Shown here in pieces: positions 43,319-51,632 of a stretch of DNA of 64,000 nucleotides. The DNA lies in assembly GCF_003258365.1 (NCBI RefSeq), contig NZ_QHKM01000001.1, positions 1,240,001 to 1,304,000 on the forward strand, in the 5' to 3' direction. Below the pieces are notes generated by a model, which searched no databases, had not been told where the DNA came from, and saw nothing but the letters and a program-made list of their open reading frames with translations. Numbering within the stretch: position 1 is the first letter of the stretch; the number at the start of each line of letters is the position of its first letter. The translations under genes were made by a program, and so were the position numbers. The stretch comes from Hymenobacter edaphi. Its GTDB lineage: Bacteria > Bacteroidota > Bacteroidia > Cytophagales > Hymenobacteraceae.

Positions 43319-46081
43319 TTACAGGCGCGGGTCCACGGCTTCGCTTTCCAGGGCCAGCACGCCGAACACGCACTGGTGCACCTGCCGCAGCGGCTGCCCG
43401 GCCACGAAGCGCTCCAGGCCTTCCACGCCGAGGGCGAATTCGCGCAGGGCCAGGTTGCGCTTGCTCTTCACGTTCCGTTCGCGCAGGCGCTCCAGGTGGC
43501 CGGGCAGCAGGTAGTCGGGGCCGTAGATGATGCGCAGGTACTCCCGGCCGCGGCACTTCAGGGCGGGCTGCACCAGGTTTTTCTGGCCCGCGGGAATGAA
43601 GTCGTAGGGCTTCACCACCATGCCTTCGCCACCGCGGGCGGTCAGGTCCAGCCACCACTGGGTGGCGGCCTCCACGTCGGGAATGTCGCGCAGCGTCACC
43701 ACCCGGTAGGACGTGGCGCGTAGCAGGCCTTCGTCGGCGCGGCAGATGGTGCGCAGGGTTTCCATGTGCCAGGCGTGGTCCCGGTCGAAATAGGTGCGCC
43801 CCTCGGTGGCCAGCAGGTGGAAGGGCGCCAGGCGCAGGTCCGCGAGGCTTCCCACCGGCCAGCAGTAGCGGCGGTAGGCCTCGGCGTAGTGCTCGGCCGC
43901 CGACTGCCGGGCCACGGTGCGGGCCAATAGCGCTTCGATGCCGTCGAGGCCGCGGGTGGCGGCCTGGCTGAGCACGGCGGCGGCTTCGGGCAGGGCGGCG
44001 GTAGCGGCCGACGCCACGGCGGCGTACTGGTTTTTGATCAATTCCTGGGCCTTAGCCGACCAGGGCATCAGCTCCGCGTCGAGGCACAGCCAGTCGGTAC
44101 CGAACCGCTCCCAGAAGCCGCTGGTCGTCAGGGCCGCTTGCAGCCGGGCGAGGAAGGCAGATTCTAAGTCGGCGTCGGTGAAGAAGTTGCGGCCGGTGCG
44201 GGTGTACACCTTGCCCGGCCCCTCGCCCACCACCCCGAAACGGCGGCGGGCGGCGGCTTCGTCGCGGGCCAGCACCACCACCACGCGGCTGCCCATGTGC
44301 TTTTCCTCGCACACCACCCGCTCCACGCCCTGCCGGCGGAAGTAGTCGAAGGCTTCGGCCGGGTGCTCCAGCAGATCGGGCAAGGCCGAGGTTTCCGAGG
44401 GCGACATGGTGGGCGGCAGATACAGCAGCCACTTCGGGTTCAGGGCAAAGCGCGACATGACCTCCAGTGCGGCGGCCGCGTTTTCCTCCCGAATCGTGAC
44501 CGAGGGCAGCAGCCGCGTCTTCACAATCTGCTTGCCCATCACGTCGCGCAGGTCCAGCACCTCGTCGTGCTGCTGCTGGGCAGAGAGGTGAGTTGTCCGT
44601 TGTTGGTTGTCAGTTGTCAGGTCGTTCTGGTGGTCGGCCCCATCTTCACCAACAACGGACAACGGATTACTGACAACTCCCCGCAGCGGCCGCACCGACT
44701 CGCAGTAGACTGCGGCGGCGGGCACCGTGACCAGTTCCCGCTCGGGGTAGCGCAGGGCGGTGAGGCGGCCGCCGAACACGCAGCCGGTATCGATGTCGAT
44801 GGTGTTGTTGAGCCATTCGGGCTCGGGCACGGGCGTGTGGCCGTACACCACCGTGGCCCGGCCGCGGTACTCGGCGGCCCAGGGGTAGCGCACCGGCAGC
44901 CCGAACTCGTCGATTTCCCCGGTGGTTTCGCCAAACAGGGCAAAAGCCCGCACGGCGCCCGAGCCGCGGCCCTGCATTTCTTCGCGCAGGCCGGCGTGGG
45001 CCACCACCAGGCGGCCCTCGTCGAGCACGTAGTGGCTCACCAGCGCGTCGAGAAACTGCCGCACCTGGTTTTTGAAGGTGTCCGACTCGCCGGCCAGCTG
45101 CTGCAGGGTGGCGGCAAAGCCGTGCTGCTCGTTCACCTGCTTGCCGCTCAGGTGGCGCAGCAGCTTGATGTCGTGGTTGCCGGGCACGCACAGGGCCAGC
45201 CCGTCCTGCACCATGCGCATCACCAGGCGCAGCACCGCCGGGGAGTCGGGGCCGCGGTCCACCAGGTCGCCGAGGAAGACGACCTTGCGCGGGGCCTCAC
45301 CCCCCGGCCCCCTCTCCAAAAGAGAGGGGGAGCCTGATGACTGGGTAGCGTCCGGGTCATTGGAAGGGAGCCGGCCGGCGGCCGGGCCGTCGGGACGGCG
45401 GCTGACGCGCACGCCCAGGTCGCGCACGTCCTGCACCGGCTCGTTTTCCACGGCGTAGCCCAGCCGGTCGAGCAGCTGCAGCAGCTCGTGGTAGCAGCCG
45501 TGCACGTCGCCGATGATGTCGAAGGGGCCGGTTTCGTGGCGCCGGTTGTTGTGCAGCGGGTCGCGCACCACGGCCTGCACCGCGTCGATTTCCTCGGGGC
45601 CGCGCAGGTGGTAGATGTGGCGAAACCCCTCGCCTTTCAGCAGCTTCAGGGAGCGGCGCAGCTGCTGGCGCTGCTGGGGCACCACGTGCCGGCCCAGGTG
45701 CTGCCGCTCGGCGCGCTGGCGGTTACGGTCCTCGGCCACGCGGTCGGGCACGTCGAGCACGACGGCGGCGGGCAGCACGTGGTAGTCGCGGGCCAGCTGC
45801 ACCAGCGACTTGCGCGCCTCCGGCTGCACGTTGGTGGCGTCGACCACGGTGAGCAGGCCGCGCTTCAGGCGCAGGCCCACCAGGTAGTGCAGCAGGGCAA
45901 AGGCGTCGGTGGTGGCGCCCTGGTCGTTTTCGTCGTCGGCCACCAGCGCCCGGCACTGGTCGGACGACACAATTTCGGTGCTGCGGAACAGCCGGCGGGC
46001 AAAGGTGCTCTTGCCCGCTCCCGAGGTACCGATGAGCAGCACCAGGGAAAGTTCGGGGAGCTTGAGGGAGGTCAGGGGCAT
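43319..46081 (-). CDS. pnkp: Polynucleotide kinase-phosphatase (bacterial RNA repair Pnkp)
   Basis: The 920-residue protein has the three Pnkp domains: 5'-kinase with P-loop GTSGAGKST at residues 18-26; 2',3'-phosphatase with GDVHG (191), GDLVDRG (271), GNHD (301) and YGHTP (413); and a C-terminal adenylyltransferase with the nucleophile Lys in CEEKHMGSR (about K594). It repairs RNA cut by ribotoxins, sealing ends after Hen1 modification. It is longer than usual because residues of about 246-262 and 468-498 are encoded by repeat elements inserted in frame. The start at 46081 places the kinase motif normally. Confidence 0.95.
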   Translation of the reverse strand: MPLTSLKLPELSLVLLIGTSGAGKSTFARRLFRSTEIVSSDQCRALVADDENDQGATTDAFALLHYLVGLRLKRGLLTVVDATNVQPEARKSLVQLARDYHVLPAAVVLDVPDRVAEDRNRQRAERQHLGRHVVPQQRQQLRRSLKLLKGEGFRHIYHLRGPEEIDAVQAVVRDPLHNNRRHETGPFDIIGDVHGCYHELLQLLDRLGYAVENEPVQDVRDLGVRVSRRPDGPAAGRLPSNDPDATQSSGSPSLLERGPGGEAPRKVVFLGDLVDRGPDSPAVLRLVMRMVQDGLALCVPGNHDIKLLRHLSGKQVNEQHGFAATLQQLAGESDTFKNQVRQFLDALVSHYVLDEGRLVVAHAGLREEMQGRGSGAVRAFALFGETTGEIDEFGLPVRYPWAAEYRGRATVVYGHTPVPEPEWLNNTIDIDTGCVFGGRLTALRYPERELVTVPAAAVYCESVRPLRGVVSNPLSVVGEDGADHQNDLTTDNQQRTTHLSAQQQHDEVLDLRDVMGKQIVKTRLLPSVTIREENAAAALEVMSRFALNPKWLLYLPPTMSPSETSALPDLLEHPAEAFDYFRRQGVERVVCEEKHMGSRVVVVLARDEAAARRRFGVVGEGPGKVYTRTGRNFFTDADLESAFLARLQAALTTSGFWERFGTDWLCLDAELMPWSAKAQELIKNQYAAVASAATAALPEAAAVLSQAATRGLDGIEALLARTVARQSAAEHYAEAYRRYCWPVGSLADLRLAPFHLLATEGRTYFDRDHAWHMETLRTICRADEGLLRATSYRVVTLRDIPDVEAATQWWLDLTARGGEGMVVKPYDFIPAGQKNLVQPALKCRGREYLRIIYGPDYLLPGHLERLRERNVKSKRNLALREFALGVEGLERFVAGQPLRQVHQCVFGVLALESEAVDPRL
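44591..44678. repeat. Heptamer array inside pnkp
   Basis: Four GTTGTNN 7-bp units (44592-44619) and inverted copies (44647-44678); 16 bp (44592-44607 with 44648-44663) pair perfectly. It codes for a Gln/Thr/Asp/Asn-rich linker between phosphatase and adenylyltransferase domains. Confidence 0.9.
45295..45334. repeat. CCCCCTCTC/GAGAGGGGG palindromic repeat inside pnkp
   Basis: Perfect 9-bp arms (45308-45316 and 45322-45330) lie within a GC-rich element of a type common in intergenic DNA of this phylum. It encodes SPSLLERGPGGEAP within the phosphatase domain, between GDVHG and GDLVDRG. Confidence 0.85.
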
Positions 46082-46165
46082 GGGTAAGGGGCGTATATTA
46101 AGCCGCTTTCGATACTGGGTAAGTCCGGTAAAAATGCGCAAACTCCGCTAACGGCGGCTTTTCTG

Positions 46166-46672
46166 ATGAAGATATCCGTCGAGCAAATGATTCGGGAGGG
46201 CGACATCAGCCCGCTGCGCTGGGGCATGAATGCCGCCGACCTGGCGCCGATTCTCACCGACAACCCGCTGGACGACTGGGCCACCGGCCGCATCGGTCGG
46301 CAGACGCTGTTGAACGTCGACGGGGTGGAGTTCTACTTTGTGGAGCGCCGCCAAGGCCTGTGGATGCTGCTCGTTGCGGCCTGGCGCATCGCGCCCGCTG
46401 CGGCAAGCAGCTGCTTTGATTTTGGCTGGATCAACCAGGAGCTGACTTACGCCGAAACGCAGCGGCAGCTGGTTCAGCGCGGCTGGCCCTACGAGGTCAT
46501 GCGCGACCCGCTCAACCAGCATCACCCGTTGCTGGTCATCGGCCGGCACGCCTGGGTTTACTTCGACGACGAAGGTGAACTAAGGAAGCGGCCGATCCAG
46601 AAAATCTGCCTGCACAACCCCGTCGACGCCCCGAGCCATTACGCACGACTGAAGCCCGGGCAGCAGGAATAA
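46166..46672 (+). CDS. Hypothetical protein
   Basis: The 168-residue soluble protein starts MKISVEQMIREGDISPLRWGMN. It alternates short strands and helices with a Trp-rich part (RQGLWMLLVAAWRIAP) and HAWVYFDDEGELRKRPIQKI near the end. No recognised domain. The ATG is 84 bp from the divergent pnkp start, so the two promoters share this short region. The size and style match small immunity-like proteins in the window, but no toxin gene is adjacent. Confidence 0.65.
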   Translation: MKISVEQMIREGDISPLRWGMNAADLAPILTDNPLDDWATGRIGRQTLLNVDGVEFYFVERRQGLWMLLVAAWRIAPAAASSCFDFGWINQELTYAETQRQLVQRGWPYEVMRDPLNQHHPLLVIGRHAWVYFDDEGELRKRPIQKICLHNPVDAPSHYARLKPGQQE

Positions 46673-46753
46673 CGTTCTTATCAGAGAAACTCGCGCGGAG
46701 CCGCAACGCCCAGGCCGGTAGTTCTGCTCGTCAGCAGCTGGTTGGGCCGAGGC

Positions 46754-47194
46754 CTACTTCCGCACAAACGCCACCTGCCCATCCTTGTAGGTTTCCAGCA
46801 GGCGCGGCTGCAGCTTGCCCCAGTACGTGAGGGTGCGGCCGGTCCGGGCATCCTTGTGCAGACGAAAGAGTACGTCGCCGGACTTAAGCTGCTGGAACCC
46901 GGCGCCGTCGAGGCCCTGCACGAAGATGACCTGGGCGTCGGTGGGCGTGCCGGTGGCGCGCACTTTCAGCTTCATGAACGTCTGCTGGCCTTCCACGCTC
47001 AGCTGCCCACCGAGGGCGCCATTCTGCGGCTGCAGGCCCAGCTTCCAGGTCATGGCCATGCTGTAGCCGGCCAGGGCTTTCACGGGTTCTTCCTCGTAGA
47101 GGTAGGCGCCGGCCCAATTGGCGACGCCGGCCGCATTGGGGCTGGCAAAAAAGAGCGTGGACCAGGCAGCGAGGGGCAACAGCAGCGTTGTCAT
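46754..47194 (-). CDS. DUF5991 domain-containing secreted protein
   Basis: The 146-residue product starts with a signal-like segment (MTTLLLPLAAWSTLFFASPNAAG). Its body YEEEPVKALAGYSMAMTWKL, then LSVEGQQTFMKLKVRATG and FQQLKSGDVLFRL, matches the pattern of DUF5991. It is a beta-rich small exported protein of unknown function, standing alone. Confidence 0.75.
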   Translation of the reverse strand: MTTLLLPLAAWSTLFFASPNAAGVANWAGAYLYEEEPVKALAGYSMAMTWKLGLQPQNGALGGQLSVEGQQTFMKLKVRATGTPTDAQVIFVQGLDGAGFQQLKSGDVLFRLHKDARTGRTLTYWGKLQPRLLETYKDGQVAFVRK

Positions 47195-47303
47195 GGCGGC
47201 AAAAGCGTTGGTGGAACCCTGCTTCTAACGAAAAGAAGGCCCCCACGGTCGAGCGTTGATTACCCAACCCATACCAGAATAGGTGAGCAGCAACCTATCC
47301 GAA

Positions 47304-47333
47304 CGTCATGCTTGAGCCCCGCCAAGCATGACG
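47304..47333. repeat. Minimal REP-like hairpin
   Basis: CGTCATGCTT / AAGCATGACG (10-bp perfect arms) encloses GAGCCCCGCC; it lies between the DUF5991 start and the OmpA stop. Confidence 0.85.
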
Positions 47334-47353
47334 ACCGGTTTTAACGTCGTGGG

Positions 47354-49354
47354 CTATTTCGCCACGCTCGTCACCCGGAATTCCACCCGGCGGTTAAGCT
47401 TACGCGTTTCTTCCCGCTCGTTGCTGGCCCGCGGCTCGGCCCCGCCCAGGCCCACCCCGCTGATGCGCTCGGCGGCCACGCCGTGGCTGACGAGGTAGGT
47501 CTTGACGGCCGCCACGCGCTGCTCGCTCAGCTCCACGTTTTTCTGCGCGTCGCCCACGTTATCGGTGTGGCCGCGCAGCTCGATGCTCATGCCGGGGTTC
47601 TGGGCGAGCAGGGCGGCCAGCTGGTCGAGGGCGGCGAAGGACGAGGGCAGCAGCGCGGCCTGGCCCTGCTCGAACTGCACCTTGTCGAGGGCCGTGACGG
47701 TGCCCACGCCCAGGGGCCGCAGCAGGATATCCTGCGCCGAAGCGCCGGGTGGCAGCAGGTAGAGGCTGTCGGCGGCGAGGTAGCCGGCCAGCTGCGCCTC
47801 GGCCGCGTACGAAAAGCCGGGCTGGGCCGTGAAGCTGAAGGCACCGTCGGCGGCGACGGGCACGGCCCGGCCGCGCAGGCGCAGCTGGGCCCGCGGCAGG
47901 GGCTGAAACGTGACGGCATCGAGCACGCGCCCGCGCCAGGTGGCGCTGGCCGGGGCGGCAGCTACCGCAGCGGGCGCCGGGTCGGCCGGCGGCGGGGGGC
48001 TGCGCCGAAACAGGTTGCAGCCGGCCAGATCGGTATACACGCCGCGGTGCACCCGGCGGGCGTCGCGGAACGAGAGGTCGACCTCGTACACCGACTTGGG
48101 CCCGGCCAGGTACAGGCGGCGCTGCCCGCTGGCGTCCTTCTGCATCAGCAAGTCGCTGTAGCCGCCGCGCTCGGGCAGCCCGTCGATGGGCAGCAGATCG
48201 GGGTCGGCTTTGAGGGTGCCCAGGTCGATGCGCAGCACGGCGCCGTCGGTGCTGTAGACCTCGTAGAGCGTGCCCTTGTCGTCGAGGCAGAAGTTGGCGT
48301 GGGTGCCGGCGCCGGCAAAGCCGATGGCCGGGTAGTAGGGCGCCTGCTGCACCGGGTCGTGGGTCCACACCACCGTCACGCGGCCGTCGGCGGGGCTCAC
48401 GCGCACGAGCTGGTTGGCGTCGGAGGTAATGAAGTAGAGGCGGCCCCACTCGTCGGTGGCGGCCGAAATCCAGACGCTTTCCCCGCCCTGGGCCGGCAGC
48501 TGCCACTCGGTGTAGCCGCCCTGCCGGGTGGCCGGGTCGTAGCGGTACACGTACTCGGGCGCGTTGGTGGGCGCCTTCGTCACGGCGTAGAGGCAGTTGT
48601 CGAAGCCCTTGGCCAGGGCGTAGGACTGAAAGGGCAGCACCTGCCGGTGCACCTTGGGCGGCGCCGAAAGGTCGTCGGTATTGAACTCGTGAATCGTGCG
48701 GCAGTCGTCCTCCCAGATGCCGTTGTGGGCGCGCAGGGCCGCAATGCCGTACATCTTGTCGTCGCAGCCTGGCTCAGCGGCGCGTTTGGGCGCGGGCGCA
48801 CTGGCCGCTGCGGCGGCCGTGGGGGCGTTGCCCACAAACGCAAACGACTCGACCAGTTGCCGGCCTTCGGCAAGGTAGCGCCGCTCGGCCGCCGCTGCCC
48901 GGTATTCCACCTGAAACACCTGCCCGCCGCGCCATAGCCGGCGCCCCAGCACGCGGGTGCGGCCGGCGGCGCCCGGGGCCGCGTAGGTGTAGTCGTAGCT
49001 GAGCTCCTGGAAGGTGCCGGCGTCGTGCTCGGTCAGGCGCAGCACCTGACTACGGGGCAGGGCCCGCAGGCGGCGCCACAGCGTGTCCTGCTGCCCCTGG
49101 GCCAGCGGGTTCGGCGCGTGCGGGGCCTGGGGCCGCACGCGGGCGGTCAGTTCGACGGCGGCCGGCGGGGCCTGGGGCGAGCCGCCGGCGTAGAAAGTCA
49201 CCGCGCCGGCCTGCTGGCTGACCTGCCAGGTGGAGGGGTACGTGAGCCGGTAACCCAGGCGGGCATCGGTGTAGGCCTGGCCCGCCGCCGGAGTCTGCGC
49301 GTGCAGGAGCGGCCCGCACAGCATCAGCAAAACCAGCGTCAGCAAAACCTTCAT
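47354..49354 (-). CDS. OmpA family protein with N-terminal beta domain and propeller-like repeats
   Basis: The 666-residue protein begins with a signal peptide (MKVLLTLVLLMLCGPLLHA). Residues 30-175 resemble a PsbP/DUF1795-like module (YRLTYPSTWQVSQQAGAVTFY). Residues 200-440 have several RxYxxxxx/WGRLYFITSDAN blades suggestive of a beta-propeller, and a short Cna/CarboxypepD-like domain follows (ATWRGRVLDAVTFQPLPRAQLRL). The last 110 residues are a peptidoglycan-binding OmpA domain (LRGHTDNVGDAQKNVELSEQR, then GGAEPRASNEREETRKLNRR). It likely anchors the outer membrane to peptidoglycan. Confidence 0.88.
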   Translation of the reverse strand: MKVLLTLVLLMLCGPLLHAQTPAAGQAYTDARLGYRLTYPSTWQVSQQAGAVTFYAGGSPQAPPAAVELTARVRPQAPHAPNPLAQGQQDTLWRRLRALPRSQVLRLTEHDAGTFQELSYDYTYAAPGAAGRTRVLGRRLWRGGQVFQVEYRAAAAERRYLAEGRQLVESFAFVGNAPTAAAAASAPAPKRAAEPGCDDKMYGIAALRAHNGIWEDDCRTIHEFNTDDLSAPPKVHRQVLPFQSYALAKGFDNCLYAVTKAPTNAPEYVYRYDPATRQGGYTEWQLPAQGGESVWISAATDEWGRLYFITSDANQLVRVSPADGRVTVVWTHDPVQQAPYYPAIGFAGAGTHANFCLDDKGTLYEVYSTDGAVLRIDLGTLKADPDLLPIDGLPERGGYSDLLMQKDASGQRRLYLAGPKSVYEVDLSFRDARRVHRGVYTDLAGCNLFRRSPPPPADPAPAAVAAAPASATWRGRVLDAVTFQPLPRAQLRLRGRAVPVAADGAFSFTAQPGFSYAAEAQLAGYLAADSLYLLPPGASAQDILLRPLGVGTVTALDKVQFEQGQAALLPSSFAALDQLAALLAQNPGMSIELRGHTDNVGDAQKNVELSEQRVAAVKTYLVSHGVAAERISGVGLGGAEPRASNEREETRKLNRRVEFRVTSVAK

Positions 49355-49584
49355 AGGCAACAAAACAAACTCGGCGCGCAACGACCGAACTACGGCGTTC
49401 GGCCGGCCTATTAACGCGAAGTTACGCCCGGTTTGCTCCCTGCGGCCGCAATTTACCGCCGCCCGCCGGCCCACGCAGATGGCTTCGGGTGTAGTCTACG
49501 GCTGATAATCAAGCAGAAGCCTGGCCTGAAGCAATTCCATAACGAGTAAAAAGGTGCGTCCTGCTCCTCCGGCGTCCGCGCTGC

Positions 49585-49807
49585 CGAACCGTAGAAAGGC
49601 CTACCGCTTCGCCAGGCTCCCCCGAAGAAGGCTTAATGCGCATTCCTTCTTCGGAGAGCGAGCCGGGGGTGGGGCGCAACGTCAGCCCGCGAGATGCCTC
49701 GGCTGCGCTGGACACGACGGGCAGCCAAATTCAACGAAGCGCTAGAGCTGCTTGGCTCCGCCTTCCTGCGGTTCGACCGGCGGACGTCAGATCAGTCATG
49801 ACGTTCA
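49585..49807. repeat. Composite REP-like repeat region
   Basis: It contains CCGAAGAAGG / CCTTCTTCGG (10-bp perfect arms), an inverted copy of the CGTC..GAGCGCAGCCGAG core (about 49690-49721), TTCAACGA, and a segment near 49776-49807 (TTCGACCGGCGGACGTCAGA) that parallels the 39.65-kb repeat. The 526-bp gap 49355-49880 holds no gene. Confidence 0.78.
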
Positions 49808-49880
49808 AAAGGCACTTTCCCGCTCAACCGACCAGCTGCTAACCCCGTCTGGTTTTTTACCCAACAGGCAGCCCCCGGTC

Positions 49881-50297
49881 CTACGCCGACAGCGCCTCCG
49901 GCGCGGCCCACTCACCGGCGGCGGCCTCCAGGGTTTCGGGGTGCATGATGTGGCGGCGGTGCTGCTGGCCCCAGGTGCGCAGCGACTCGATGACCGGGTA
50001 GAGCGTGCGGCCGTAGGCGGCCAGCGTGTACGTGACAGCCACCGGGGCCGCATCGGCCTGGACATGACGGATGATGAGTCCGTTGATTTCCAGCTCCTTC
50101 AACTCCTTGCTGAGCATTTTGGCCGTGATGCCGGCCACCTCGCGCTGCAGCTGCTTGAAGCGCCGCGGACCGCTGGTGAGGCCCACGATGATGGGCAGCT
50201 TCCACTTACCGCCGAGCAGGTCGAGGGCGTCGCGCACGGGGCGCATGGCAGCGTTGCATTCCTGGGGCGTATGCGGGGTCGACGAGTTGGGGAGCAT
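49881..50297 (-). CDS. HxlR family transcriptional regulator
   Basis: The 138-residue winged-helix protein has the HxlR core: N-terminal Cys (QECNAAMRPVRDALDLLGGKWKLPII), FKQLQREVAGITAKMLSKELKELEINGLI and the wing VTYTLAAYGRTLYPVIESL. HxlR members often sense reactive electrophiles through that Cys. It is divergent from a DoxX gene, with a clear palindrome between. A GACCTTTG -7-like box lies 4 nt from its ATG (50295-50297), so the mRNA may be leaderless. Confidence 0.93.
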   Translation of the reverse strand: MLPNSSTPHTPQECNAAMRPVRDALDLLGGKWKLPIIVGLTSGPRRFKQLQREVAGITAKMLSKELKELEINGLIIRHVQADAAPVAVTYTLAAYGRTLYPVIESLRTWGQQHRRHIMHPETLEAAAGEWAAPEALSA

Positions 50298-50326
50298 GGG
50301 GCAAAGGTCGTTAGAAATCAGGCCGC

Positions 50327-50348
50327 TATACCGGGGCACACCGGTATA
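50327..50348. promoter_or_regulatory. Palindromic operator between hxlR-type gene and doxX-type gene
   Basis: TATACCGG-N6-CCGGTATA (8-6-8, perfect) lies 29 bp upstream of the regulator start and 105 bp upstream of the DoxX start. Partly similar half-sites (CGGTAAACCG) follow. Confidence 0.6.
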
Positions 50349-50453
50349 CTTCGGTAAACCGCTATCCGGAATACACCGCGGCCCGGGCACTTTTACGGGC
50401 AGTTGCGGGCCCCTGGCGGTCCGCCGTTCGTCCCACTCTCCACCGTTACGTCG

Positions 50454-50828
50454 ATGGCACTCAACAAGAAAACCCTCGTGGCCGGGCTGGCCACGGCCGT
50501 ACCCGCGCTGCTGATTACGGCCAGCGGCATCATGAAGCTCACCGGCAGCCCCGAAATCAAGGCCGGCATGGAAAAAATGGGCGCGGCCGAGCTGATTGTG
50601 CCGCTGGGCCTGATGGAGCTGGCCTTTACCGCCCTGTTCCTCTTCCCGCGCACCATGAAGCTGGGGTTGCTGCTGCTCACCAGCTACTTCGCCGGCGCCA
50701 TTGCCACCGACCTCACCCACGGCAAAAGCCCCGGCCCGGCCGCGCTGATCCTGGCCCTGGTCTGGGTTGCCGCCTTCGTGCGCGACCGGTCGGCCTTCCT
50801 GCCCGCTGCGCCGCGGGCGCAGGCCTGA
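50454..50828 (+). CDS. DoxX family membrane protein
   Basis: The 124-residue inner-membrane protein has four predicted membrane segments and the DoxX pattern: PALLITASGIMKLTGSPEIKAGMEKMG, then ELIVPLGLMELAFTALFLFPRT and a DLTHGKSPGPAALILALVWVAAFVRD end. It is probably under control of the divergent HxlR regulator, an arrangement common for stress-linked DoxX genes. Confidence 0.92.
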   Translation: MALNKKTLVAGLATAVPALLITASGIMKLTGSPEIKAGMEKMGAAELIVPLGLMELAFTALFLFPRTMKLGLLLLTSYFAGAIATDLTHGKSPGPAALILALVWVAAFVRDRSAFLPAAPRAQA

Positions 50829-51049
50829 CAGAGGCGTCGTCAGCAACCAAGGCCCGCCAACGAGGAGCAGCACGCCCGCATGTACCCGGAACGGTGGGTC
50901 TACCACTATGGCACCGGCACCCTTGTCGACGCCAACCAGTCGGCTGCGAGGAGTTGGCCCGAGCGGAAAGGTCCACGGCGTGGGGCGCGGGCAGTAGGCA
51001 ACCAGCGCCTTATCTTGACGGGTTCCTACTACAACCCTCCCTATCCAGC

Positions 51050-51610
51050 ATGGACGAAAGCGGATTTTACCGGGTGGAGCTGACCGGTGCGCGGGTACCG
51101 GTCAGCTTCGCCGCGATACACGCGCTGCGCCAGGATATTCTGCTGTATTTCGACGATAACCTCGGGGAGGGAATCAACGTGCTGCTGCCCTACGAGCAGC
51201 TCTGCCAGCCGTATTGGCAGTTTCTCTCCATCGGGTTCGATCAGGAACGGGCCGAGTCGGCGCACTACCAGAAGCTGGTAGAGGAAGGCTGCCTCGCCCT
51301 GCTTAACGGCCTCGCACTGGATCTGCTTGACCAGCCCCCTGCGCCGGAAAGTCCGCACTGGCAGAGCTTCGACATCGAACTGATTCTGCGCTACATCCAG
51401 CAGTATCAGCCCGCTTCGCCCCGCTTGGCTACGGCCCGGCAGCATCTGCTCCGCACGTACGACTTCATTCGCCGCTTCGGCCCTCACGACACCAACGCCG
51501 ACGGCCTGCTGGTCGGGTTTGACCCGGCACCAGCCGGCGCTTGGTTCGATCGGGAAATCGTGCAGGCTTATTTCCGCTGGCATACCTCGTCCAGAGGGCT
51601 CAACCCGTAG
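51050..51610 (+). CDS. Hypothetical protein
   Basis: The 186-residue soluble acidic protein starts MDESGFYRVELTGARVPVSF. It has a helix-rich middle (YQKLVEEGCLALLNGLALDLLD, LATARQHLLRTYDFIRRFG) and no recognised domain. Its size and context suggest another lineage-specific or immunity-like protein. The ATG at 51050 is preceded by TATCTTGA about 30 bp upstream, a one-mismatch -7 element. The stop is 23 bp from the convergent hen1 stop. Confidence 0.6.
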   Translation: MDESGFYRVELTGARVPVSFAAIHALRQDILLYFDDNLGEGINVLLPYEQLCQPYWQFLSIGFDQERAESAHYQKLVEEGCLALLNGLALDLLDQPPAPESPHWQSFDIELILRYIQQYQPASPRLATARQHLLRTYDFIRRFGPHDTNADGLLVGFDPAPAGAWFDREIVQAYFRWHTSSRGLNP

Positions 51611-51632
51611 CGCCGAAGTTGAATTCGCGCCT

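Noticed and set aside
50829-51049. Small ORFs between the DoxX gene and the next hypothetical gene
   Set aside because: They lack a -7 box or any protein-like composition and overlap the upstream part of the real gene's frame.
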